Below, one piece after another: positions 28,096 through 35,574 of a DNA stretch of 35,590 nucleotides. The notes beneath the pieces were generated by a model. The model saw only the letters and a program-made list of their open reading frames with translations, was not told the DNA's origin and did no database searches. Numbering within the stretch: position 1 is the stretch's first letter; every line of letters starts with the position of its first letter. Both the position numbers and the translations under genes were made by a program. This DNA comes from Rickettsia typhi. Lineage in GTDB: Bacteria > Pseudomonadota > Alphaproteobacteria > Rickettsiales > UBA1997. Location of the stretch: the NCBI GenBank assembly GCA_945862075.1, contig CAMAWV010000007.1, positions 1 through 35,590 of the forward strand, read 5' to 3'.

Positions 28096-28233
28096 ATGAG
28101 TAACAGAAAAAAGCTCTTACGTGTAAAACAGGAGCTGTACTTACTAAACAGGAACTTCACTTGGCTTTTTTGGGGTAGTAGTATTACATTTTTTTGCCTA
28201 TATTTTTTTATAAAAATGTTTCGTCAGTATTAG
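28096..28233 (+). CDS. Possible 45-residue single-pass membrane peptide
   Basis: An ATG-started frame of 45 codons with a basic N-terminus (MSNRKKLLRVKQ) and one hydrophobic helix (WLFWGSSITFFCLYFFIKMF, about 23-42) ending RQY. It uses CTC, CTG, CAG and GAG codons more than nearby genes, so it may be foreign, or the stretch could be a structured RNA instead (AGCTC and GAGCT can pair within it). No ribosome-binding site is seen, as for most genes here. I do not recognise a family. Confidence 0.35.
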   Translation: MSNRKKLLRVKQELYLLNRNFTWLFWGSSITFFCLYFFIKMFRQY

Positions 28234-28262
28234 CACAAAATTAAAATAAATTACTGATTCAA

Positions 28263-29843
28263 CTAAAATTGCTTAAAAATATCACCACATACACTTAAAT
28301 TTCTTGATAATAAATCAGAGCTAAAGCCAGAACAATCTAGCACTGTATCAAAAAAAATATCTTGGTTAAGATTTGCATTAGAAGTATTTTTTTGTGCTTT
28401 TAGTAATTTTTGTTGAAAAAATTTATTTTGCCATATTTTTGGGCTAGCATAAATAAACATGGGCACAGTGTGAGCTTGCTTCCAAATATTAGAGTTGCTG
28501 TTATTATTGCCATTGCCATAAATATTTTCTTCCCCTAAAAATTGTCCGTGGTCAGAAATAAAAAAAATAATAGTATTGGTATTTTTAAATTGTTGAAACA
28601 ATTGACTTAAAAAATAATCGGTGTAAAGTACAGTGTTGTTATAAGCATTAACTAACTCTTGTTTTTGGCAATTGCTTGGAGCTTTTTGACAAGCGGGGCG
28701 AAAAACTTCAAAAGCATTCGGATAGCGATCGTGAAAGCGAATATGACTACCAAAAGTATGTAAAATTATAAAATTATTTTTTTGTTTATTTATTGATTCA
28801 ACATGAGGTAATAAGGTTATATCGTAAGCAATTGGATTGTTTTTTAATAAATAATCTCTATAAAAAGTATAATCGCTTTCGATGCCTAAAATATTTAAAA
28901 TACCGTTACCAAATTCTTTGGAACTTTGCGAAGAATACCAATAAGTGTCAAAGCCAAATTTTTTAAAAACCGAAATAATACTAGTTTCGGGAGGAATATC
29001 AACATATTCTGCTTTTAACCTATGTGATAATAAAGAATTTACCGAAGGTGAAGTAAGATTAAAATCGGCCAAAACTTTAAATTTAAGTAAATTGTTTATT
29101 TTAGCTAAATTTGGAGTGGTTTTTTGATGATAACCATATATTTGTAAGTGATCTGCTCTTAAAGATTCGCCAATAACTAGCACTATGTTTAAATTTGGTA
29201 ATGTTTTTTGATAATCAAATTTAATTTGTTGGGTGATGTCGATTCTGTTTTTAACAGCCTTTAAATTGTGAGAAAATCTTTGCACATAAATTATTATAGA
29301 AGAAAGATAATTAATAGGTGCATAACGATGAGTTGCTGTAGTAAAAATATGTTTAGAATAAAAACTAATAACACTGCCAATAATTAATAAAAACAAAATA
29401 ATTATGCTGATTTTGATTTTATAATTAATTTTTTGTAAGCTAGTTTTCAATAGCAGAAAACTTGGTAAAAAAGCAAAAAAGAAAAAATAAGAAAATAAAG
29501 AATTATCAATAATTTCGGTTGTATGACCGATGCTTAACAAGGCATTAGATATAAGGTTTTCATCGAGGATGGTGCCAAATTTATTAAGAGCATATAAATA
29601 AATTACTGAACAAAAAAAGATAATTGATAAAATTATTTTTAACAACAAACTACTAAAACTTAACAACAAAAAAAAAATATTAAGCCAACAAAAAACAACA
29701 ATAATTTCAAGAAAATGATTTTTAAAATTATCGGCAATAAAATGAGAAAAAGCAAAATTTTGTGTGTTAAAAAATATTAGCAAATAGCAAGTTGCTAACA
29801 AAATAACAAAAACATCTTGTGCTGTGGTGATTTTTTTTAACAT
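28263..29843 (-). CDS. EptA-like phosphoethanolamine transferase (sulfatase fold)
   Basis: A 526-residue inner-membrane enzyme with five N-terminal helices (to about residue 160) and a periplasmic alkaline-phosphatase/sulfatase domain. The metal Glu lies in VLVIGESLRADH (E226), the likely Thr nucleophile in FNLTSPSVNSLL (T264, where EptA/MCR have GTSTAVS), and SDHGQFLGE (D431, H432) and the late QAHTVPMFIYA His complete the site. The ACQKAPSNCQKQELVNAYNNTVLYTDYFLS stretch matches the EptA core. Family members add phosphoethanolamine to lipid A or other sugars and can lower binding of cationic peptides. Its exact acceptor is unknown. It has a strong promoter and diverges from gcvPA. Confidence 0.85.
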   Translation of the reverse strand: MLKKITTAQDVFVILLATCYLLIFFNTQNFAFSHFIADNFKNHFLEIIVVFCWLNIFFLLLSFSSLLLKIILSIIFFCSVIYLYALNKFGTILDENLISNALLSIGHTTEIIDNSLFSYFFFFAFLPSFLLLKTSLQKINYKIKISIIILFLLIIGSVISFYSKHIFTTATHRYAPINYLSSIIIYVQRFSHNLKAVKNRIDITQQIKFDYQKTLPNLNIVLVIGESLRADHLQIYGYHQKTTPNLAKINNLLKFKVLADFNLTSPSVNSLLSHRLKAEYVDIPPETSIISVFKKFGFDTYWYSSQSSKEFGNGILNILGIESDYTFYRDYLLKNNPIAYDITLLPHVESINKQKNNFIILHTFGSHIRFHDRYPNAFEVFRPACQKAPSNCQKQELVNAYNNTVLYTDYFLSQLFQQFKNTNTIIFFISDHGQFLGEENIYGNGNNNSNSNIWKQAHTVPMFIYASPKIWQNKFFQQKLLKAQKNTSNANLNQDIFFDTVLDCSGFSSDLLSRNLSVCGDIFKQF

Positions 29844-29878
29844 ATAATCGCTATGATTTTAATTTTTTAAAAAAAAAA

Positions 29879-29907
29879 ATTATGATTTCTGTTATTTGTA
29901 TTGTCAA
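29879..29907 (-). promoter_or_regulatory. Sigma-70 promoter of the EptA-like gene
   Basis: On the minus strand TTGACA (29907-29902), 17 bases and CATAAT (29884-29879) form a near-consensus promoter with a start near 29872, within a T-tract, about 28 bases before the ATG. Confidence 0.7.
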
Positions 29908-29936
29908 GTTATTTTATGTGGTAAATTTATTTTTAA

Positions 29937-29965
29937 TTGACAAAAAACAGCTTGCAAATTAGATG
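29937..29965 (+). promoter_or_regulatory. Candidate promoter of gcvPA
   Basis: TTGACA (29937-29942) with a 17-base spacer and TAGATG (29960-29965), a poor -10. The -35 is perfect and lies back to back with the EptA-like promoter. The start would be about 55 bases before gcvPA. No glycine riboswitch is recognisable in this short leader. Confidence 0.4.
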
Positions 29966-30024
29966 TTTTATAGTAAAATATTTGCCATAAAATTTTTATT
30001 TCTTTATTTTTTTCATTAAAAATT

Positions 30025-31302
30025 ATGCGTTATCTTGCTCTTACCAATTCTGATCGTCAAGCAATGTTGCAAGAAATTGGGGTTGATTCTGTTAATCAAC
30101 TTTACTGCGATGTTGATGATAAATTTTTGCTAAAACAACCAATTGCTGGCTTGCCTTACCATATGGGCGAACAGCAGGTCGATGCCTTAATTTCTAGCTT
30201 TGCTAAAAAAAATCGCTCTGCTAATGAGGGTAATTTTTTCTTGGGTGCAGGTTGTTATAATCATCATATTCCTGCAACTGTCGATCATCTCATTCAGCGA
30301 TCTGAATTTTTAACCTCTTACACTCCTTATCAGCCAGAAATCTCGCAAGGCACTTTGGCAACCATTTTTCAATTCCAAAGCATTATTTCTTTACTCACTG
30401 GCATGCAAGTTGCTAATGCCTCAATGTATGATGGGGCCACTTCTTTAGCCGAAAGCTTGCTGATGGCTTTACGTTTAAAACCTGGTAAAAAAAAGTTTGC
30501 TCTTGCTAATAAAATTCATCCCGATTATTTAGAGGTTTGCCAAACTTATCTTAACCTAAACGAAGCGAGTTTTACTAATCAAATTTCTGACAATTGTGCT
30601 GGTGTGGTGGTGCAATATCCCGATTTTTATGGCAACATTGATAATTTAGAAGTAATTAAACAGCAATGCCAACAAGCAGGGGCTTTGTTAATTGTGGTGG
30701 TTAACGAAGTTTTAGCTTTAGGTTTATTGCCAGCTCCAGAAGTTGCCGATATTGTGGTAGGCGAGGCTTCTTCTTTAGGTGTGGGGCTTAATTTTGGCGG
30801 TCCTTTGCTAGGTTTTTTTGCTTGTAAAAAAGAGTTTGTTCGGCAAATGCCAGGGCGAATTTGTGGCTCCACCACCGATGTCGATGGTAAACAAGGTTTT
30901 GTGCTTACTTTAAATGCTCGAGAACAACATATTCGTCGAGAAAAAGCCACCTCAAACATTTGCTCAAATCAAGGTTTGTGTGCCACTGCTTTTACTATTC
31001 ATGTTTCGTTGCTTGGTGAAATTGGCTTTAAAAAACTTGCCCTGCTTAATCATAGCAAGGCTTGCTTGGCTTTTGATGAGCTTAGCAAGGTTTTTGGTTT
31101 AAAAATTTTAAATCAAAACTTTTTTAACGAATTTACCATTGAGTTTTCGCAAGATGCAGGCGAAGTTAATCAAAAACTTTTGGCTCAAAATATTATTGGT
31201 GGCTACACCGAAGGCAACAAAATGATTCTTGCCTTTACCGAACTTACCTCTGATAACGATATTAAATTTTTAGCAACACAATTACAAAAAATTTTACAAT
31301 AA
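30025..31302 (+). CDS. gcvPA: Glycine dehydrogenase (decarboxylating) subunit 1, GcvPA
   Basis: The N-terminal half of the split P protein of the glycine cleavage system, which decarboxylates glycine and hands the aminomethyl group to lipoyl-GcvH. The 425-residue product shows the family features: FLGAGCYNHHIPATVDHLIQRSEF, TPYQPEISQGTLATIFQFQ, MQVANASMYDGATSLAES and LGVGLNFGGPLLGFFACK. The PLP lysine belongs to the GcvPB partner, which normally follows directly but is absent from the window, as are gcvT and gcvH. An accessory gene cluster starts 15 bases after the stop. The gene seems slightly richer in GCC, GGC and TCG codons than its left neighbours. Confidence 0.93.
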   Translation: MRYLALTNSDRQAMLQEIGVDSVNQLYCDVDDKFLLKQPIAGLPYHMGEQQVDALISSFAKKNRSANEGNFFLGAGCYNHHIPATVDHLIQRSEFLTSYTPYQPEISQGTLATIFQFQSIISLLTGMQVANASMYDGATSLAESLLMALRLKPGKKKFALANKIHPDYLEVCQTYLNLNEASFTNQISDNCAGVVVQYPDFYGNIDNLEVIKQQCQQAGALLIVVVNEVLALGLLPAPEVADIVVGEASSLGVGLNFGGPLLGFFACKKEFVRQMPGRICGSTTDVDGKQGFVLTLNAREQHIRREKATSNICSNQGLCATAFTIHVSLLGEIGFKKLALLNHSKACLAFDELSKVFGLKILNQNFFNEFTIEFSQDAGEVNQKLLAQNIIGGYTEGNKMILAFTELTSDNDIKFLATQLQKILQ

Positions 31303-31317
31303 AATTTTGGCAAAAAT

Positions 31318-32403
31318 ATGGGTAAAATCATTACTTTCTTTAATCATAAAGGCGGAGTTGGTAAAACAACTTTGGTGCATAATTTAGGTTTTATGCTTGC
31401 CGATAAAGGTTGTAAGGTTTTGCTTATCGATGCCGATCCGCAAATGAATTTAACTTCGTCAATTTACGGGCTTTCTACTTCGGTTGATTATTCTACTTCT
31501 CAAGAATCAAAATGGAGTCAAAATATCGAAAAATATATTTCGTTTGCCGAATATATTGATATCGAGTTAAAAGGCTTAAAATGTGCTAAAAAAATATATC
31601 AAACTAAATCAAAAATTAATGCTAAAGGTTGCCTCGAATTAATTTCTGGCTCTATAAATTTAGCAAATATCGAGGCCGATTTATTTAGCGTTATAAAAAA
31701 TAAAAATGAATTCACTAATGATATTCCACATCGCTTTGAAAAATCAATCACCAAGCAAAAAACTCATTACGATTTTATTTTAATCGATACTTCACCTAGC
31801 GCTACCAGTGTTATCAATGCTTTAATTATGATGCTTAGCGATTATTTTATTGCTCCTGTTTCGCCAACTTTTTTTTCGTTGCAAGCAATAGATAATTTAA
31901 GCTCGATTTTTCAAAATTGGGTTAAGTTGCTTGGTGATTATCAAACAACACAAAGCTTTCGGGGCTTGAGTTTTCAGCCAAAATTTTTAGGTTTGGTGGT
32001 GCAAATGGCAAAAAGATTCAACTTTAAAAGCATTAGCGAAGAAACTTCTTTTTCTAAATCGGCAGAAAAATGGATGCTCGAAGTTAATAGTAGTGTAAAA
32101 AAATTTCAGCAGTTTGCAATGGCTCGAAATATGGCGGTTTCGCAAGAAGAATTTTTAAAAATATTTAGCAATTCAATGCCTTTTATTATTCAAAAATGCT
32201 GTGATTTTACTCCACAACTTCGCTCTATCGCCAAAAAAGCCGGGGTTCCTGTGGTGCATTTAAACCAAGAGCTTTGCAACAAATATAAAGATTCCAAAAC
32301 CGCCGTTGATGTTAGTAAAGAAAACGGGCAATATGCCATTTCGCTTAACAGCATCAAAGAGTCTTACAGCAACATCGCCAACAATTTAATGAGGTTGGTT
32401 TGA
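31318..32403 (+). CDS. ParA-family ATPase (orphan, no ParB)
   Basis: A 361-residue deviant-Walker P-loop ATPase: Walker A KGGVGKTT (11-18) with the signature lysine, the switch segment [12 protein letters not shown] (36-46) and Walker [14 protein letters not shown] (153-165). ParA ATPases bind DNA nonspecifically as ATP dimers and position plasmids, chromosomes or protein complexes. It has no N-terminal HTH and carries an insertion of some 60 residues between about 55 and 145. No ParB gene or parS-like palindromes are in the window. Its TGA overlaps the next ATG by one base (TGATG), so it works with the DUF4145 protein, not a ParB. Confidence 0.88.
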   Translation: MGKIITFFNHKGGVGKTTLVHNLGFMLADKGCKVLLIDADPQMNLTSSIYGLSTSVDYSTSQESKWSQNIEKYISFAEYIDIELKGLKCAKKIYQTKSKINAKGCLELISGSINLANIEADLFSVIKNKNEFTNDIPHRFEKSITKQKTHYDFILIDTSPSATSVINALIMMLSDYFIAPVSPTFFSLQAIDNLSSIFQNWVKLLGDYQTTQSFRGLSFQPKFLGLVVQMAKRFNFKSISEETSFSKSAEKWMLEVNSSVKKFQQFAMARNMAVSQEEFLKIFSNSMPFIIQKCCDFTPQLRSIAKKAGVPVVHLNQELCNKYKDSKTAVDVSKENGQYAISLNSIKESYSNIANNLMRLV

Positions 32404-33221
32404 TGGTTAAGATTCCAGAATCATATGGTCGTGTTATAAATCTAAAAAATAGAACAAAAGATACAAACGGCAAGATTGAAAAAATTGAATCGATTATTAA
32501 GTATTTGCAAGAACAAGAATCATCAAAGCAATGTCTTTTTTTGCAAGATTATAAGATTAATTTTTCTGTTTGGAATGGGAATTATGATGAAATTGATATT
32601 AAAGATTCTATTTATAAAGCATCAGATGATTCTATAGAAAATCTATATAATTATATTTTTTGCCAAAAAAATATAATTGATTTTTTTGAAGATAAAAATG
32701 AATGTTTAGAAGTGTTTAACAAAAAAAAATTTTCTGATCTAAAAATTTTGCTTGATGAATGTTTTAATTGTATTCAATCAGGTAATAAACTTGCAACCGT
32801 AATCATGATAAGATCTGTTGTGGAAATGTGGCTAACAAATATGGAAATAACAGGAAAAAATAACGAGCAAAAAATAAATGATTTTATAGGCCAAATACCA
32901 AAAAAATATAAAATATTAGAATCTAAATCATCAGACATTAAAAAAATCTTGCATCTTTTTAGAGAAAACGGTAATAATGCTGCTCATAATAGAATTAAAG
33001 AAGCTCAAGAATTTATTAAAAATTATTATCTTGACACATCTTTAAATTTGTTATGTACGCTGATTCAAATAACCATTTTACAAGACGATATAACGAACAT
33101 AAAAAATAAAAATCAAGAAGAAAAGATTAAAAATATGCAATTCGAGATTAAAAAACTAGGCACTGAACAAAATAATAATAAAAATTTTGTTGATAATGCT
33201 GATGATGAAATACCTTTTTAA
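32403..33221 (+). CDS. DUF4145 (HEPN-like) protein with SSB-like C-terminal tip
   Basis: A 272-residue protein. Residues about 110-225 resemble DUF4145: a helix LDECFNCIQSGNKLATVIMIRSVVEMWL followed by FRENGNNAAHNRI, with R187 and H195 at the place of the HEPN R...H signature (spacing a little longer than the usual Rx4-6H). After a charged helix comes an Asn/Gln-rich flexible stretch (252-263) and the extreme C-terminus ADDEIPF. That is the layout of bacterial SSB: disordered linker and acidic tip ending in D-D-x-I-P-F, which docks on RecO, RecQ, PriA, ExoI and Pol III chi. There is no OB fold. I start at the ATG at 32403. The coupling to the ParA gene suggests one complex. HEPN domains are often RNases, but activity here is unproven. 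Confidence 0.7.
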   Translation: MVKIPESYGRVINLKNRTKDTNGKIEKIESIIKYLQEQESSKQCLFLQDYKINFSVWNGNYDEIDIKDSIYKASDDSIENLYNYIFCQKNIIDFFEDKNECLEVFNKKKFSDLKILLDECFNCIQSGNKLATVIMIRSVVEMWLTNMEITGKNNEQKINDFIGQIPKKYKILESKSSDIKKILHLFRENGNNAAHNRIKEAQEFIKNYYLDTSLNLLCTLIQITILQDDITNIKNKNQEEKIKNMQFEIKKLGTEQNNNKNFVDNADDEIPF

Positions 33222-33223
33222 AT

Positions 33224-33487
33224 ATGCCAAAAATTAGTCGTTTTTTAGAAATTATCATTTATATGTATTTTAAAGATCATAATCCGCCACATTTTTATGT
33301 GAAATATGAAAATTATGAAGCCAGTATAAATATCAAAGATTTAAAAATAATCAATGGTAATTTGCTGCCTAGAATATTTGGTTTTGTCGTTGAGTGGTTA
33401 ATGATTCATAAAGAAGAGTTACTTGATAATTGGCGGGCGATTATAGATTTAAAATCTCCAAAAAAAATTCAACCATTAATTTCATAG
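33224..33487 (+). CDS. DUF4160 protein
   Basis: An 87-residue protein matching DUF4160: MPKISRFLEIIIYMYFKDHNPPHFYVKYENYEASINI, then LPRIFGFVVEWLMIHKEELLDNW and a KIQPL ending. The family is often found beside DUF2442 genes and is suspected to be part of a toxin-antitoxin-like pair, but no activity is established. It starts 2 bases after the DUF4145 gene and is followed 2 bases later by a DUF2442 gene. Confidence 0.85.
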   Translation: MPKISRFLEIIIYMYFKDHNPPHFYVKYENYEASINIKDLKIINGNLLPRIFGFVVEWLMIHKEELLDNWRAIIDLKSPKKIQPLIS

Positions 33488-33489
33488 AT

Positions 33490-33750
33490 ATGCACAAATA
33501 CAATATAGAGCAGGCAAAATATGAAGCAGATTATAAAATTTTTTTAGTCTTTGACGATCAGTCAAAAGGCATTGTAGATTTAAAAAATTTTATTTTTAAC
33601 AACAATTTTTCTGTTTTTAAAAGGTTGCAAGACAAACAGCAATTTAAAAACTTTATTATCAAAAATCATACTTTAGTTTGGGGCGACGATTTAGATCTTG
33701 CTCCAGAGTTTCTTTATGATTTAATTTTAAATAATAAGAAAATAAAATAG
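33490..33750 (+). CDS. DUF2442 protein (partner of DUF4160)
   Basis: An 86-residue protein starting at the ATG at 33490, which gives the family start (MHKYNIEQAKYEADYKIFLVFDDQSKGIVDL). The rest (NNFSVFKRLQDKQQFKNFIIKNHTLVWGDDLDLAPEFLYDLI) is the DUF2442 fold, a small beta-rich domain. DUF4160-DUF2442 gene pairs are common in accessory regions. An upstream in-frame ATG inside the DUF4160 gene is less likely. Confidence 0.8.
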   Translation: MHKYNIEQAKYEADYKIFLVFDDQSKGIVDLKNFIFNNNFSVFKRLQDKQQFKNFIIKNHTLVWGDDLDLAPEFLYDLILNNKKIK

Positions 33751-33783
33751 AATATTAAAAATTTCCATAAAAAACCCCAATAT

Positions 33784-34671
33784 ATGAATGAAAATTTTAT
33801 AGAAAGTAAGGACAGTGTTATAATTAGTTTTGGTGGCAAAAATTCAATTGATGCCGAAACTTTTAGCCAAACAATTGATAGCACAATTGAGTTATTAAAA
33901 GAAAGTGCTTTTGCTAATGATCCAACTTGCTTTATCAAGCTTGAAATTAAAGCTAATCAAGCTGGTTCTTTTGAAACAATTATTGATGTGATTATAAGAC
34001 ATAAAAATGATCTCTTAAAAATACCTTCTATTGCAAAAGATATATTGGAAGTATGGTTAAGTTTCTTTTTAATTAAAGAGCATTTAAAAGGTAAAAAAGC
34101 TAAAAAAATTGAAAGCAACCAAACAGAAACGGCAATTCAAAATCAAGAAAATGAAATTAAAAAGTTCTCAAAAAAAAGTGGAGATATTTATTTTCAAAAT
34201 AATAAAATTGATAGTTTAATAATTAATCAATTTACAAATTTAAGTGAAGATAACAGATCTAATTATATTATTAAAACTTCTAATGCTGAAATTATTATTA
34301 ATGAAAATTCTTTTGAAAATATGAAACAACCGCTTGTTGATGAAAATCCAATAGTTAAAACAGTCAAACAAAAGCCTATTTTAGTAGATCTTTTGGTTAA
34401 AAAACCCGATCTTTTAGGAGATTCAAAATGGCAATTTATTTTTAATAAAAACATCGAAGCCAAAATTGAAGATGAATTGTTTTTAGAAAAGGTTAGAAAC
34501 AGGCAAATTGTTATTTTGGCTGGAGGTAAAATAAATTGCGAGCTAGAGGTTGAATACGATTTAACTGAAAGGCTAGAAATTATTCCAAAAAGCGAAAAGT
34601 ATAATATCAAAAAAGTTAATGGCGAAATTATTAAACCAGAAGAAGATAATCAAAAAAGTTTATTTGAATAA
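33784..34671 (+). CDS. Unrecognised 295-residue protein ending in a clamp-binding-like motif
   Basis: I do not recognise this protein with confidence. The N-terminal 70 residues look alpha/beta (SIDAETFSQTIDSTIELLKES, then FIKLEIKANQAGSFETII), as in uncharacterised accessory-region proteins whose N-terminus ends in a GSFE-type strand. A hydrophobic helix follows (about 88-100, DILEVWLSFFLI), then a Lys/Glu/Asn linker and a C-terminal beta-rich domain (about 195-280: KKPDLLGDSKWQFIF, ILAGGKINCELEVEYDL). The last residues are EEDNQKSLFE, and QKSLF fits the Q-x-[SD]-L-F sliding-clamp-binding pattern. It lies between two DUF2442 genes. Confidence 0.7.
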   Translation: MNENFIESKDSVIISFGGKNSIDAETFSQTIDSTIELLKESAFANDPTCFIKLEIKANQAGSFETIIDVIIRHKNDLLKIPSIAKDILEVWLSFFLIKEHLKGKKAKKIESNQTETAIQNQENEIKKFSKKSGDIYFQNNKIDSLIINQFTNLSEDNRSNYIIKTSNAEIIINENSFENMKQPLVDENPIVKTVKQKPILVDLLVKKPDLLGDSKWQFIFNKNIEAKIEDELFLEKVRNRQIVILAGGKINCELEVEYDLTERLEIIPKSEKYNIKKVNGEIIKPEEDNQKSLFE

Positions 34672-34690
34672 TTTATTTAAACAAATTAAA

Positions 34691-34706
34691 ATATGAATCC
34701 AAGAGT
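34691..34706 (+). repeat. Direct repeat copy 1 at a DUF2442 start
   Basis: The 16 bases ATATGAATCCAAGAGT are identical at 34691-34706 and 35575-35590 (to the window end). The preceding bases are also similar (ACAAATTAAA against ACAATTAAAAT). The repeat covers the start codon and first codons of DUF2442 genes, so it probably continues beyond the window. Confidence 0.75.
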
Positions 34707-34932
34707 TATAAAGGTAAAAGCACTGCAAAACTACCAATTAGAACTTGTTTTTAATAACAACGAAATAAGAGTTTTTGATATTAGTTTTTATCTCAATAAA
34801 GGTATTTTTACAAAATTAAAAAATTACGAGTTTTTTAAAAAAGTTCGGGTTTTTATGGGCTCGATTGCTTGGCCTAGTGGTCAAGATTTCTGCCCAGATA
34901 CTCTTTATGAGCAATCAATAAAAATTAACTAA
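34693..34932 (+). CDS. DUF2442 protein, second copy
   Basis: A 79-residue DUF2442 protein of the classic kind: NPRVIKVKALQNYQLELVFNNNEIRVFDI, then KKVRVFMGSIAWPSGQDFCPDTLYEQS. It differs from the first copy at 33490 and here has no DUF4160 neighbour. Its first codons are repeated at the right window edge. The function of the family is unknown. Confidence 0.85.
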   Translation: MNPRVIKVKALQNYQLELVFNNNEIRVFDISFYLNKGIFTKLKNYEFFKKVRVFMGSIAWPSGQDFCPDTLYEQSIKIN

Positions 34933-34954
34933 CAATTATAATAAAATAAAATTT

Positions 34955-35545
34955 ATGCACAATAGTATAAAAACAAATTTAATACAAAGAAAAATCAAAC
35001 ACCTATTTTTTACTTTGATAAAAATTATAATCACTATATCATTTTTTTTATTACCTTATAATTTGGCTTTTGCTAAAATACCAGGTGATCCAAACCAAAT
35101 TTGCTCAATTCTTAAAGAAGAAGGTTTTGTTACACAAGGATACCTTTCTCATACAGAATCTAATGGATTGTTTAATAATTCAGATAATTATAATTGTTTA
35201 GCATCTGCTAAAATAAAGATAGATCAAGAAAATTATACTACCATGATTTTTTATGCAGAAGGTGATGCTAATAATATTAATAAAATTAATTTGACAGCCA
35301 ATGTGCCTAGAAATACTTTAGAAAAAGAAGTATTAAAAAAGTTTGAAAAATATTCTACTTTACTATTAAAAACTCTTTCTATCAATAAAATGAAAACAGA
35401 ATTAATGCAAGCAATTCGAAATAATAAGACTATAGAAGTTGAAATAGATAAATTTAAAATAAATCTAAAAGAAGTTGCCATGATAAAATATGGCAAAAAT
35501 CAAGATATTTCATCAGATCTACAACTTGCCATTGAAGGTCGGTAA
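34955..35545 (+). CDS. Secreted protein of unknown function
   Basis: A 196-residue protein with a long basic n-region and a hydrophobic signal core (about 20-42, ending LPYNLAFA before KIPGDPNQ). The mature part has two cysteines (ICSILKEEGF and NYNCLASA) that may pair, followed by beta-rich then helical segments (LEKEVLKKFEKYSTLLLKTLSI) and a basic C-terminal strand region. I recognise no family. It is the only exported product of the accessory cluster and is bracketed by the two copies of the DUF2442-start repeat. Confidence 0.65.
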   Translation: MHNSIKTNLIQRKIKHLFFTLIKIIITISFFLLPYNLAFAKIPGDPNQICSILKEEGFVTQGYLSHTESNGLFNNSDNYNCLASAKIKIDQENYTTMIFYAEGDANNINKINLTANVPRNTLEKEVLKKFEKYSTLLLKTLSINKMKTELMQAIRNNKTIEVEIDKFKINLKEVAMIKYGKNQDISSDLQLAIEGR

Positions 35546-35574
35546 ATATTAAAAATAGAACAATTAAAATAATA

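Larger units (their letters stand above)
27727..28262. other. Long intergenic region between rpsO and the EptA-like gene
   Basis: 536 bases, the longest gap in the window. It should hold the rpsO promoter and leader, though I find no convincing -35/-10 pair for it. On the plus strand it holds a candidate promoter with a palindrome at 27952-27981 and a possible 45-codon gene at 28096-28233, whose G- and C-ending codons differ from the surroundings. The rest is AT-rich sequence without visible features. Confidence 0.5.

Noticed and set aside
28096..28233. tmRNA, 6S or other known structured RNA
   Set aside because: No alanine tRNA-like end, no tag reading frame and no 6S-type open bubble can be seen.
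31318..32403. Plasmid partition locus (parABS)
   Set aside because: No ParB gene, no repeated centromere-like sites and no replication initiator nearby; the neighbours are housekeeping genes.
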